A stretch of 64,000 nt of DNA from positions 16,616,566-16,680,565 of the forward strand of contig CM048839.1 in NCBI GenBank assembly GCA_026545765.1, read 5' to 3'. The stretch is from Plantago major (taxonomy: Eukaryota > Streptophyta > Magnoliopsida > Lamiales > Plantaginaceae). The notes below the pieces were generated by a model. That model saw nothing but the letters and a program-made list of their open reading frames with translations. It was not told the origin of the DNA and searched no databases. Of the stretch, positions 47,869 through 58,025 are shown one piece after another; the first letter of the stretch is position 1, and every line of letters starts with the position of its first letter. Position numbers and translations under genes: made by a program.

Positions 47869-49637
47869 TTCTTTTTTTTTTTTTTTTTTTTAATGTAAAA
47901 AGACTCAATTAAGCTTAAAGGCCGGAATCATGACCCATAAGAGGGAGTACAGAAATAGGAGGAGAAAGCCAAAGTCTTTCGTCTCCGATAAAAGCATATC
48001 CTAATTTAGCTAAATGAGCAGCGCACAAGTTTGCTAATCTGTCGATTTTTCGAAGTTCGACTTCCCAAGGAGTTCTAAGTAAATCCTTGAATTTATGTAC
48101 TTCGTCCTCAAAATTCAAAGGCAGCTCCTTTTTCTCGGTAATCCAATCAAAGACAGTAGATGAATCAGTTTCAATTATTAACTTGGGCAATCTTCTCTCC
48201 CAGGCTATTTCAAGTCCTTTAGCCAAAGGTATGAGTTCGGTTCCATCAACAGTTGGCTGCTCCATTCTTTGCGCAAAACCCAACATCCAGCTTCCTTTGT
48301 CATCACGAATTAAACCTCCAGCAGCTCTTGAATTTGTCGACGGATCACAGCTCCCATCAACGTTCAACTTTGCCCATGTAATAGCCCGTTTTTCCCAAAA
48401 TTTCTTCACTTTACCTGCTTTTCCGGGATTCAATTTCAGATTCAGATCCTCACTATGTTGCTTGATATTGAACATTATCTTCCGTAGTGAATCTGGTTTG
48501 CCTCTGAAAGTAGTTGAATTTCTTGAGATCCAAATGGCCCAAAGAGTAGCTGTGAAAGTAGCTAACCAAGGCACATCCGTCTTCAGTTTCGAGTTGAAAG
48601 AACCTCGAAGATTTGATTCAAACCAGTGCTCATCATCAATTGAATAAAACTGCTGCAAATCAAATGGTGAAAGTAGTTCTTTCCAGATAAGTGTGGCTAC
48701 CTTGCAGTGTTTAAATATGTGAAACACATTATCTTCACCATCTGTACATTGTTGACACATGAAATCCTGGGAGATTTTCCTTTTGAATCGGAGCGAGTTC
48801 GTTGCTAATCTATCTTGAGTAGCTAACCACAAGAAGTGCTTCATCTTATTTGTAAGTTTACTCTTCCAAATACAATCCCAAATCGACCTCCTTGGATTAT
48901 CAGGATAAGTCTGCTTATAGAGAGTAGTATATGCAGACTGGCAGTTAAATTGTCCTGAAGCCGTTTCATTCCATAGAATTATATTCTCTTTATCACTTAA
49001 CTGTAGATTAGACTGGACGACGCGTTGCTGTATTAAAACTGGAATAGCTGTATAAAGAGTAGACAGATCCCAATTCCCATCCATATCCAGCAGCTGGTTC
49101 AAAGTCACTGTGTAATCTCTTTTGTCAATAAAAGCCATCTCCTTCCACAGTCCTTCATTACCGAGCCAGGGATCTAACCAGAACATAACTTGTTTCCCAT
49201 TTCCTACTTGCCACCGGAAACTCGACTTCAATTTTTGTGCGCATTTAGAAACACCTTTCCACATGGGGCTATCTCCTGGTTTAGGATTATAATGTAGAAT
49301 GCTTTGCCCTTTCAAATATTTTGCTTGCACTAGATCAATCCAAACTGATTTCTCCTTTCGCAAAGTTTTCCAAACAACCTTTGCGAGCATAGCCTCATTA
49401 TTCAAACGAGCTTCTCTAATGCCCAGCACCCCCCCCCCCGTCTTTGGACGAGTCACTTTACTCCACCCGACCAAATGAATTTTCTTTTGAGTTATGTCAT
49501 TCGACCACAGGAAATCACGATTTAATTTATCAAGTCGCTCACAGATGTGTTGAGGAATCCATCCAGCTTGCATATCATATTTAGGCACGGCAGTTGTAAC
49601 AGATTGTATGAGTGTTGCTCTACCAGCTGCAGGTTCA
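47869..49637 (-). mobile_element. 5'-truncated LINE (L1-type) inside the MULE
   Basis: The poly(A) tail appears as a T run at 47,869-47,892, so the element runs right to left. Its 5' edge is near 49,637, inside the reverse transcriptase C-terminal region (GRATLIQSVTTAVPKYDMQ). Possible target duplications, TGTCAAAAT near 47,859 and TGTTAAAAT near 49,640, differ at one base. The fragment is typical of incomplete target-primed reverse transcription. Confidence 0.8.
47915..49588 (-). pseudogene. LINE ORF2 C-terminal half: zf-RVT and RNase H
   Basis: A 557-residue frame remains open. The first part is the end of the reverse transcriptase connection region (LDKLNRDFLWS, GGGVLGIREARLNNEAM). The middle is zf-RVT (SAYTTLY, CIWKSKLTNKMKHFLWLATQDRLATN, then CQQCTDGEDNVFHIFKHC). 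The last third is an RNase H (LNVDGSCDPSTNSRAAGGLIRDD, ELIPLAKGLEIAW, ETDSSTVFDWI). A plant L1-type ORF2 is about 1,300 residues, so this is less than half. The uninterrupted frame argues for a fairly recent insertion. ATG 49,588 is simply the first in frame, not the native start. Confidence 0.9.
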
Positions 49638-50000
49638 TGTTAAAATGAAAAGAAACAAACCACAAATAGATATCAAACATCATTCCATTTAATTTTACAC
49701 TTTATTCTCAGTTTTGGTTCATATTAAAAAACTTTACTTTAAAACCCCCGATGTTACTTTATTTTTAAACCCCCTGGGGGTACTTTTGGAAATTTAAATT
49801 CTGATTATGACGTCATAAAATTGTTTAATGACGTCATAAATATGTTTCCTCAATTGACTTTGACTTTTAACGGTTTGACTAACTTTTGACGGAAATAATT
49901 AACGGTAGGGGGTCTATATGTTACACAGTGATTTGGACTGAGTTTATGTGTAATTTCACCATTATACAGGGAGTGTGTACGTAAATAACCCTATTATTAT

Positions 50001-50326
50001 TATTTTCTTGAAATAGTAGTAGGAAAATTAATTGAAGTGAACAACAATTTAGTATAAGGTTTAAAAGCTTGGGATGGAGCAAATGAAGTGAACGAACAAT
50101 TTATAATGTTTACAAGCTTGGGATGGAGCAAATGCAACATGCAAATTTTTTTGTTTTTAAGGTTAGTTTTAATTGGTTTTAGAGGAGTAAAATTTTATAA
50201 ATAATCGAACTTATGAAACATAAGTGTTTTCAACCTAAATTCCTCCCCGTCCCACAACAAATGACATGTTTGACTTTTACGTAATTGTCGAGGTCAACTT
50301 TAACTACAAATTACTCTTACTTAAAA

Positions 50327-50329
<3 letters not shown>
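50001..50329. other. AT-rich flank with a short tandem repeat
   Basis: A block of about 65 bp containing AGCTTGGGATGGAGCAAATG occurs twice (about 50,033-50,096 and 50,090-50,145). No gene seen. Confidence 0.6.

Positions 50330-50377
<48 letters not shown>
50330..50377. repeat. (AT)n microsatellite
   Basis: About 24 uninterrupted AT units followed by AATTATTTATTC. Confidence 0.95.
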
Positions 50378-50381
<4 letters not shown>

Positions 50382-50521
50382 TTTATTCAAAGTAATGATA
50401 TAATCCAATATAAGGCAAGTGGGGAAATCAATTTTTTTCTCCCGATTTTTGCTCAATTTCGCCAAAAACAGTACAAATCCCACTAAAATGAAGAGAAAAG
50501 CCCAGACTCATATATGGGCGC

Positions 50522-50749
50522 ATGGAGAAACATTCTAGCAATAGACTTCTGAAATCATTATCTTATCTTTCCGTTTTTTCTCAATTAATTAGATCTGGTG
50601 ATTCACCCCATTCCCTTTTCCGCCTTATACCTAAACGCCTAAAAAGTGAGATTCAGTGCAAGAATCGAATCGATACGGTCAAGAAGTATAAGGTCGACTC
50701 TAACGATGGATCGAGTAGAGGGCGGTTTTCGACTGAATCGATGAATTGA
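50522..50749 (+). CDS. Small frame of 75 residues, possibly a first exon
   Basis: It begins MEKHSSNRLLKSLSYLSV. The basic, Ser/Leu-rich N-terminus would suit a transit peptide, then GDSPHSLFRLIPKRLK. Composition is more gene-like than its AT-rich surroundings. A second frame at 50,810-50,983 (MVRTVLMQLLPSPSPRLQL) follows. I do not recognise either. They could be the start of a host gene whose later exons are the pieces at 52.2-52.5 kb, or chance frames. Confidence 0.3.
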   Translation: MEKHSSNRLLKSLSYLSVFSQLIRSGDSPHSLFRLIPKRLKSEIQCKNRIDTVKKYKVDSNDGSSRGRFSTESMN

Positions 50750-51649
50750 TCGGCTTGTTTGCGAAATAAGTTGGAGCCAGACTTGAGGTAAGCTAGCAAT
50801 GGAGAGGGTATGGTTCGTACAGTATTGATGCAGCTCCTTCCTTCTCCGAGCCCTCGGCTTCAGCTGAGCGGTAGCAGTAAGGAGACTGGAGTGGTGGAGG
50901 CATGGATGAGTGGGCTTAATTTAGATACAGGCTCTCTTCATTTTCACTCAGCTACCCATAGCCTTGTGGACCGATCTATTTGAAACTGAAAATCAGGCTA
51001 AAGATTCATGTTGCGAAAATTCTGAGAGGTGCGTTCTTTTTTCATGCTTCTCTTTTTAATCGACTGCTTGGTGCTGGTTTTTGTGCGAATATAGGTGTTC
51101 TTAGATCTGCAATTTGGTGAGTGATTCACTATGATTTGGTGAATTGGTGTGATCCAGGGAAAATTGGGGTTATTGGGATTGGAGATTACGAACTTTTGAT
51201 TTGTAGTTGAGTTGATAAGATATGCTTTCTTGGTAGTTTAAGATTATAGTTTTTATGATTGAGTGGATGCTTATTTCGATTGTGTGAAATAAGTACCCAT
51301 TAGTTCTATTTTTCCATTTGAAGCTAAGTCAAGAAACTAATTCTGTCTGGTATGTAATTGAAGGATAATACAAGTGTTAGGTAGGAATTGTTATTACAGT
51401 ATTGTATATTTTAAACATTGATCCAGGGATGGAAACATGAAAACCCATCAACCCATAATGAAAGTAAACTGCTTGTCGCAAATTTTATTGACCAATCTAC
51501 TTCAATCCTAGGATATGGAGTTGGTAAATGCTTTCTTTTGGGTAGAAGATGTTGAACTTATTTTAAAGACCCCATTGGCATTGTTTGGTAGAAGATGTTG
51601 AACTTAGGATACATGGTAGCAGTAGAAGCGTTGAGGTCAGGAACTAGGA

Positions 51650-52165
51650 TTTTGTTTGGAGCCTAAATATTCCAAATAAGATCAATGTTTTCGCTTGATG
51701 ACTTCTCCGAAATGCCCTCCCAGTTTCCTAAAATTTTGTGTATAGATACTCCCTGAGTCTTATTGTCCTGTTTGCAGTGCAACGGCTGAAACTACTATTC
51801 ATTGGTTTACCAAATGCCATTACAAATTTGCGTATTTTTGTTACTCATACTAATGCTGAATCAATTTGGGACTGGTATAAACAGGTACAACCTAAGCTAT
51901 CACGGGATGATTCTGGCTGTTTTGTTACTTACTGTTTCTGCCTTTGGTCGAATAGAAATCGTATTGTACATGGTGATTCTTTGTTTGCTCCTGCAGATTC
52001 TATAAAATATGATCAAGCCTGCTCATCAGATACACAGAAGCACGGAAGAATTTTGCCACCCCTCGTCAATCTGATTCTGAAAACTCATGGGTTGCTCTAG
52101 TTCCTGGGCAAATAAGATCAATGTTAACGCCTTGATTTCCCGTAATTGTCTTCAGGTATGTGGTA
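51650..52165 (+). pseudogene. Decayed LINE remnant: zf-RVT and start of RNase H
   Basis: NKINVFA lies at the start, then CPVCSATAETTIHWFTKC (zf-RVT cysteines) near 51,768-51,820. CFCLWSNRNRIVHGD follows near 51,940, and KINVNALISRN, an RNase H start, lies near 52,110. The blocks are in LINE order on the plus strand but in different frames. It is much older than the LINE at 47.9-49.6 kb. Confidence 0.75.
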
Positions 52166-52199
52166 AATTGCTAGATATGATGCTTGATTGGTTTTGGCA

Positions 52200-52512
52200 T
52201 GTAAGAGAGTACGAATCCCATTACAGAACATCCTTCCTGGCGTAACTATCCACTGCTGATTCATTGGAAACGGGGCAAGGTACATACTTTAGTTGTCTTC
52301 ACTTCTTGAGGAGATTATCGACTGGCTGATGCTGCTCTTTGGCTCAAGTCCGCAATTACCTCATCGTCTGCACGCAAGAAGACCAAGGGTCATGGCTTTA
52401 GTGATGAAGTATCTGCTAAAGCTGAGCGCAATGCACGAATGTCTGGTCGATTCGATTCCCTCGACTCTGATGGTGATGGACCTGGCCCCGAAATATGTTT
52501 GTATAAACCTTA
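52200..52512 (+). pseudogene. Exon-like fragments of an unidentified gene
   Basis: A block with EHPSWRNYPLLIHWKRGK ends at a GTACAT donor near 52,280. After a TTCTTGAG acceptor-like site near 52,309 comes DYRLADAALWLKSAI, KKTKGHGFSDEVSAKAERNA and SDGDGPGP, ending at a stop near 52,512. The codon use and sequence look protein-like, and the stop is followed by AT-rich sequence as in a 3' UTR. I do not recognise the family. It may be the last exons of a host gene interrupted by the LINE remnant, or a gene fragment carried here. Confidence 0.35.
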
Positions 52513-52890
52513 AACCTCAACTTCAATTTTATATATGCTTAAACACTATGTTTTATGAATGGAGTTACTATGTTTTTATAGTGATGTGATGTCATGTTAC
52601 CTCAGTGATATTAGATGTAGTCTCACTCAATTGAACAGCTTAATGTATTAAGGATCTGTGTATACTACTATTTTTATGGTATGAGCTGAATAAGCATTTG
52701 TCTTGGTGAATAGAAGGGGTATTGGACTATGAGAGTATGCCTTGTGATATTGTTTTCCAACATACTACACTGCTTCAATTACGCAGGCTTCCTGTTTTGC
52801 GCTTTTCCAGTGTTAACGTGGCTGAAGATTCTCCCTTCACAATGTAAAGTTGGGAGTTTTATTTGGCTAAATGTGCTGTAGAATTGCACA

Positions 52891-53120
52891 AAGTCTCATG
52901 GGAGACGGTCTCTTGATAACTTATGTAGAGACGGTTTATGTTATAAATAAAAACATCCATTGTATTAATCAAAACGTCTATGTAATTAGTGAAATAAGTA
53001 TTGTTGTAATATGAAAAAGCGTGAAAATATAGGTGTTTTGATTAATGACATCGATGATTTTCTTGACATTATAGACCCGTCTCTAGATAAATTATCTACA
53101 GACTGTCTCTTAGGAGACTT
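52891..53120. mobile_element. MITE of about 230 bp
   Basis: Inverted ends of about 44 bp: AAGTCTC, GAGAC and TGTAGAGACGG-type sequence on the left, the reverse complement on the right. The interior is AT-rich. I could not define a target duplication. A second, left-truncated copy ends at 53,420 owing to the tandem duplication below. Confidence 0.65.
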
Positions 53121-53533
53121 ACTCGCAGAATTGACATGGCAAAAATTTGCCTCCTCTCATTTTAAGTTAAATAATTGACTGATGTCATTTCTATGAAACT
53201 TAGAGTGACGAAGACATACATATATATAGTCTATGTAATTAGTGAAATAAAAACATCCATGGTATTAATCAAAACGTCTATGTAATTAGTGAAATAAGTA
53301 TTGTTGTAATATGAAAAAGCGTGAAAATATAGGTGTTTCGATTAATAACATCGATGATTTTCTTTACATTATAGACCCGTCTCTAGATAAATTATCTACA
53401 GACTGTCTCTTAGAAGACTTACTCGCAGAATTGACGTGGCAAAATTTTGCCTCCTCTCATTTTAAGTTAAATAATTGACTGCTGTCATTTCTATGAAACT
53501 TAGAGTGACGAAGACATACATATATATAGTCTA
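52945..53533. repeat. 300-bp tandem duplication that includes most of the MITE
   Basis: 52,945-53,244 and 53,245-53,533 match with only about ten differences. The period is exactly 300 bp (AAACATCCAT at 52,951 and 53,251). The duplicated unit covers the MITE except its left end, plus about 125 bp of flank. Confidence 0.9.
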
Positions 53534-53886
53534 AGTCTGAGCAGCTTGGTGCCATAGCCTGACTCTTCCAAGTTCCACCTACCAGCCCTTCTTATGTACT
53601 AGTGACCCCTTCAAGTATCAGGTCAAATGACGGGTTGAAGTAACAGGAACTGTTAGTCATATTCACCTCGGTTTTAATAGGGGAGTAAGCTTTATGCATA
53701 AACTGTATAAATTCAAGGTTTTGAATTGTTGCCCAATCTTTACTACTCCAGACTCCAGTAGTACTATAGGGTGAACTAAGACTTCATTGACTTTACATGC
53801 ATGGCTATTGTTACTGAACCTGATTACTATATAGTAAAATATTGTTTTATAGTACTTCTATAAGGTTAAAGTTTCATAAACATGAC
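53534..53886. other. Host flank of E5
   Basis: No gene or repeat recognised. It ends with ATGAC, the E5 target site. Confidence 0.5.
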
Positions 53887-54514
53887 TGTTGATACAAAAA
53901 TATTTCCAACACGTCCTAACCGCTATATCGGACTATAGTCCTAAGCGGGACGTCCTAACCGCTCTATCGGACTACAGTCCTAACCGGGACGTCCTAACCG
54001 CTCTATTGGACTACTGTCCTAAGCGGGACGTCCTAACCGAACCAACCTATTGGGCCATAGGCCTATCAAGACATTGGGCCATGGGCCTAATAGAGCATTG
54101 TTGGCACGGTCTAAGCCTTACACTTGGCGCGATCTTGTGAGTCCTCCCTTTCTCAAGGGAAACCTATAAATATGGACATATCCTCATAATGCAAAGTAAG
54201 TCAAGCCTTCTTCCCAGACTCTTACCTTCCCGACTATTATACAGAGTAGATCTTCAGTCTCTCTTGAGTAAAGTCTCAGACCGGTTTGACACTTAGCAAA
54301 CCGAGTCTACGGTCCTAAACCCCCCCCCCCCCCCCTTTAAGCTACTTGTGCAGGTCCTTACGCATCGCCTCTTATCAGCACGATGGTTCTTACGGGCACT
54401 TACTCTTTAGTTCTTACAAGCAACGTGGTTCTTACTCAAAGGTGATCTAGGTACTTAGCGTGAAGGAAAGCAAGGGAAATTCATTAAGTGGTTGGGGGAC
54501 ATGTACCCTCGACA
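53887..54514 (+). repeat. E5 5' LTR
   Basis: It starts TGTTGATAC, with a TATA box (CTATAAATATGG) at 54,165-54,172 and a run of 16 C at 54,320-54,335. It ends CCCTCGACA. Confidence 0.93.
53923..54045 (+). repeat. 39-bp tandem repeat in the E5 LTR
   Basis: Three units of CGTCCTAACCGCTCTATCGG plus ACTACAGTCCTAAGCGGGA, and a partial fourth. The right LTR has two units, which explains most of the length difference between the LTRs. It lies in U3, about 120-240 bp before the TATA box. Confidence 0.9.
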
Positions 54515-54517
54515 TTT

Positions 54518-54524
54518 TGGCGCC
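54518..54524 (+). other. E5 primer-binding site
   Basis: TGGCGCC follows the LTR end after TTT. The next bases (ATATGTGGAAA) differ slightly from the E1/E2 sequence GTCTGTGGGAA. Confidence 0.8.
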
Positions 54525-54568
54525 ATATGTGGAAATCTTTACGAAAAGTTCCGTTCTCTTCAGTAATG

Positions 54569-55500
54569 GAAAGAACAAGAAGGTATGTAAGAACCAACGC
54601 TACTGCGATCGGGACGCCCGCCCCAAGGCAAAGAGGCAGACCTCCCGCTAGGAGGGGAAGAGCGGCGAGAGCTACTTCAGGAAACACAATGGACTATCCA
54701 AGTGATGGCCGCACTACTAGTCTCTCTTCGGAGGAGGAAAGAGCCGCTGATCCTCCAATAAGAACTCAAGCACTCGGAGTTGAAGGACAAGTTCCTCCGT
54801 CAGGAACACATGGTCCTCCTCCCGAAAGGAATTTCACTCTTCCAAACGGGCAGGTCATTCGCCCAAGTGAGTTTGGGATGAGCAAGAACCAGTTTGGCCT
54901 CTTACTCACAACTATTCAAGGATGCTTTGGTTCCAACAATGTTTAGGCTCCTCAAGCTACTCCACCCTTGGCGGTTCCTAGGAAAGATGAGCCGGCTCAA
55001 TCTAGAAATAAACACCGTTCCATTTCGGAAAGATTAGGACAACAAGTTCAACAGGAAGATCATCGCAACCTTCTTAATAGGAGAACAGTACCGTCCCGAG
55101 GCCAACACGAAAGAAGTCCGGTCAGGCCTAGGACCGATAAAGTAGGTCCTAGTCTCTTTCTGGCTCCTCAGCATAGAGTAAGGGATCACATGGCCGAAAG
55201 TATCCGGGTGGTTCAAATTGAGGATCTTCCTCCCGATGTAGCAATCAATCCAAGGACTGGTGAGAGGCTCGCCACTGAAGAGATCTACATCCAACAAAAG
55301 GCCTTAGAAACTCAAAACGCTACTCTGAAAAAAATGGTAAAGGCTCATTAGAAATACTACGGTGATACTTATCCCGAGGGTCATCTGACTAGGTATGAGA
55401 GCCGGCTGGAGTCCAATGGTCTGAATGATAATGTGAAGTCTCTTACCTTCGCAACCACTCTTACCCAATGACTCCATCAAGTCTTAGGTGGATCATCACC
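54569..55500 (+). pseudogene. E5 gag remnant
   Basis: It begins MERTRRYVRTNATAIGTP, matching the Arg/Pro-rich start of E2 gag (MARTRRTART). LLLTTIQGCFGSNN matches E2 LLTIIQGCLGSKN. Near 55,240-55,350 it has AINPRTGERLATEEIYIQQKALETQ, as in E2, and near 55,350 YYGDTYPEGHLTRY. The similarity ends where the minisatellite starts. It has a few breaks. Confidence 0.8.
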
Positions 55501-55609
55501 CTCTTCCTAAAAAGGTTTGAGAAGGCAAAAGAAGATGAGGTCAGTGGAGCACTTAGCAAAAATCATACAAGGAAGGCAGGATAGGACCACCCTAGAGACA
55601 ATCCTCAGA

Positions 55610-57125
55610 GCACGTCCTAGGCACCATATCCTAGGATCCCTAAGGCCGGATAAAGTCAGACCATCTCCTCGGACTATGTTCTCACCATGTCCTCGGACCC
55701 GGTTCTCACCAAGTCCTCGGAGCAGGTTCTTACCATCCCTTCGGAGGTCCTCACATCTCCTCGGAGCATGTGCTAACCATGTCCTCGGACCAGGTTCTCA
55801 CCATCGCCTCGGACATGTGCTCACCATCTCCTCGGAGCCGGTTCTCACCGTCGCCTTGGACAATGTGCTCACCATGGCCTCGGACCAGGTTCTTACCATC
55901 TCGTCGGAGCATGTTCTTACCATCTCCTTGGAGCAGGTCCTCACCATCTCCTCGGAGCAGGTTCTCACCATCTCCTCAGAGCAGGTCCTCACCATCTCCT
56001 CGGAGCAGGTTCTGACCATGGCCTCGGACCAGGTCCTCACCATCTCCTCGAAGCAGGTCCTCACCATCTCCTCGGAGTCGGTTCTTACCATGGCCTCAAA
56101 CCAGGTCCTCACCATCTCCTCGAAGCCGATTCTCACTGTCGCCTCGGACGTGTGCTCACCATGTTCTCGGAGCTGGCTCTTACCAAGTCCTCGGAGCTGG
56201 CTCTCACCAAGTCCTCGGAGCTGGCTCTTACCATCTCCTCGGAGCAGGCTCTCACCAAGTCCTCGGTCCAGGTTCTTACCATCTCCTCGGACATGTGCTC
56301 ACCATCTCCTCGGAGCCGGTTCTCACCGTCGCCTCGGACCATGTTCTTACCAAGTCCTCGGTCCAGGTTCTTACCATCTCCTCGGACATCTGCTCACCAT
56401 CTCCTCGGAGCCGGTTCTCACCGTCGCCTCAGACCATGTTCTTACCAAGTCCTCGGTCCAGGTTCTTACCATCTCCTCGGACATGTGCTCACCATCTCCT
56501 CGGAGCCGGTTCTCACCGTCACCTCGGACCATGTTCTTACCAAGTCCTCGGTCCAGGTTCTTACCGTCTCCTAGGACTAGGCTCTCACCAAGTCCTCGGA
56601 GCAGGTTCTTACCATGTCGTCGGAGCTGGGTCTCACCATGTCGTCGGAGCTGGTTCTTACCATCTCCTCGGAGCTGGCTCTCACCAAGTCCTCGGAGCAG
56701 GTTCTTACCATCTCCTCGGAGCAGGCTCTCACCAAGTCCTCGGTCCAGGTTCTTACCATCTCCTCAGACATGTGCTCACCATCTCCTCGGAGCCGGTTCT
56801 CACCGTCGCCTCGGACCATGTTCTTACCAAGTCCTCGGACCTGGTTCTTATCATCCCTTCGGAGGTCCTCATCATCTCCTTGGAGCATGTCCTTGGACCA
56901 GGTTCTCACCATCGCCTCGGACATGTGCTCACCATCTCCTCGGAGTCGGTTCTCATCGTCGCCTCAGACCATGTGCTCACCATGGCCTCGGACCAGGTTC
57001 TTACTATCTCCTCAGAGCAGGTCCTCACCATCTCCTCGGAGCAGGTTCTCACCGTTGCCTCGGACCATGTTCTCACCATATCCTCGGAGCGGGTCCTTGA
57101 CCATGTCTTAGAGATCGTGTCCTAA
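55610..57125 (+). repeat. 24-bp coding-phase minisatellite, about 1.5 kb
   Basis: Units of the type CTCGGAGCAGGTTCTTACCA plus TCTC repeat some 60 times with variants (GGAGCCGG, GGACCAGG, GGACATGTG). Because 24 is a multiple of three and the unit has no stop, long frames stay open in more than one frame; the longest is 55,517-57,100 (527 residues). That frame encodes an eight-residue repeat such as LTISSEQV. Higher-order repeats of about 130 bp are visible (for example 56,280-56,400 and 56,390-56,510). The frames are a product of the repeat and not evidence of a gene. Confidence 0.92.
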
Positions 57126-57187
57126 GGTCAGACTACGTCCTCCGGACCAACTAAGTAAGACACTCATCGTTCTATAAACATCTGACA

Positions 57188-57303
57188 CCTGCTACCAATT
57201 TGGCTAGGACAGCCTCCTACCGCCAAAGTGGCTAGGACCGTCTCCAACGCCAAAGTGGCCAGGACAAGTCTCCTACTACCAGAGTGGCTAGGACTAGCAT
57301 CTC
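57188..57303 (+). repeat. Tandem repeat of about 29 bp, four copies
   Basis: Blocks of CCAAAGTGGCTAGGAC recur four times with variants (CCAATTTGG, CCAGAGTGG). Not clearly related to the 24-bp unit. Confidence 0.75.
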
Positions 57304-57519
57304 ACACCTTTAGCTGCACAAGCACAAGTGAGGCAAACTCCATAAGCTTAAAAGCTAGGAGATACTTTCAAAGGTTGGGATTTGTTTATTTCGAATCCCG
57401 ATCTCCAATTTCGCTAGCTTCTCTTAAAACGGAGAACCGAAAATAATGCTCTACATTTTTCGATGAAAAAGTAAGTATTCTGAATTAACTTGAAATCATC
57501 ATTTACCACACATTCACAT

Positions 57520-57562
57520 TCATTGCATCATTCATTCATCCATCCATCCATCCATTCATTCA
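57520..57562. repeat. ATTC/ATCC microsatellite
   Basis: About ten tetranucleotide units of CATT and CATC types. Confidence 0.9.
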
Positions 57563-57659
57563 TCATGCACGCACACATCATTTATCAATGCTTCAATTAC
57601 TATACAAGCGTACATGATTCGTCAAGGACATGTTTCCGATTAATAAGGGGGTCCGACAC

Positions 57660-58025
57660 CCACGAAATTATGTAAGTCCGAACGCCTCGGCATAAATACT
57701 TCAATATAAGCCCGACCGTCTCGGCATAAGTACTTCAATATAAGCCCGACCGTCTCGGCATTACACGGACTCTCGTCCATCCGGATGTCCTCCTTCGGAC
57801 CACCCCGGAAAACCGGTTGTCATAAAAAGATAACACCCCACCCCTCTTACGGATGGATGAGTTATCCACTCACACGGACTCTCGTTCGTTCGGAGGTCCT
57901 CTCTCGGACCATCCAACAACATTAGTTGCTTTAAAGATAACAACCCATCCCTCTTATGGATGAATAAGTTATCCTCTCGCACGGACCCCGTCCGTTAGGA
58001 AGTCCTCTCTCGGACCTTCCCACTT
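57660..58025 (+). repeat. Two tandem arrays: 34-bp and about 115-bp units
   Basis: AAGCCCGACCGTCTCGGCAT-type units of 34 bp occur three times (57,665-57,762). From 57,762, units beginning CACGGACTCTCGT with AAAGATAACA and GGATGAATAAGTTATCC follow about two and a half times. Confidence 0.8.

Larger units (their letters stand above)
46887..49991. mobile_element. Non-autonomous Mutator-like element (MULE) with long inverted arms
   Basis: The ends GGGTTATTTACGTACAC and its reverse complement lie at 46,887 and 49,991. The arms can be followed inward for about 270 bp on the left, continue beyond a MITE to about 47,410, and reach about 49,668 on the right. The 9-bp flanks TATTATTAT (46,878-46,886 and 49,992-50,000) match, the length expected for Mutator, though in a TAT-repeat context. 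No transposase is present. The interior holds a tandem repeat and a LINE fragment. Confidence 0.75.

Noticed and set aside
46878-50000. PIF/Harbinger or hAT instead of Mutator for the 3.1-kb element
   Set aside because: Arms of about 300 bp and 9-bp flanks suit Mutator better; the TAT-repeat flanks leave some doubt about the duplication length.
50330-50377. Replication origin or matrix attachment signal
   Set aside because: It is a plain AT dinucleotide repeat with nothing further to support a function.
55517-57100. A 527-residue protein-coding gene
   Set aside because: It is the translation of a 24-bp minisatellite; other frames in both strands are open too, and there is no domain or unique sequence.
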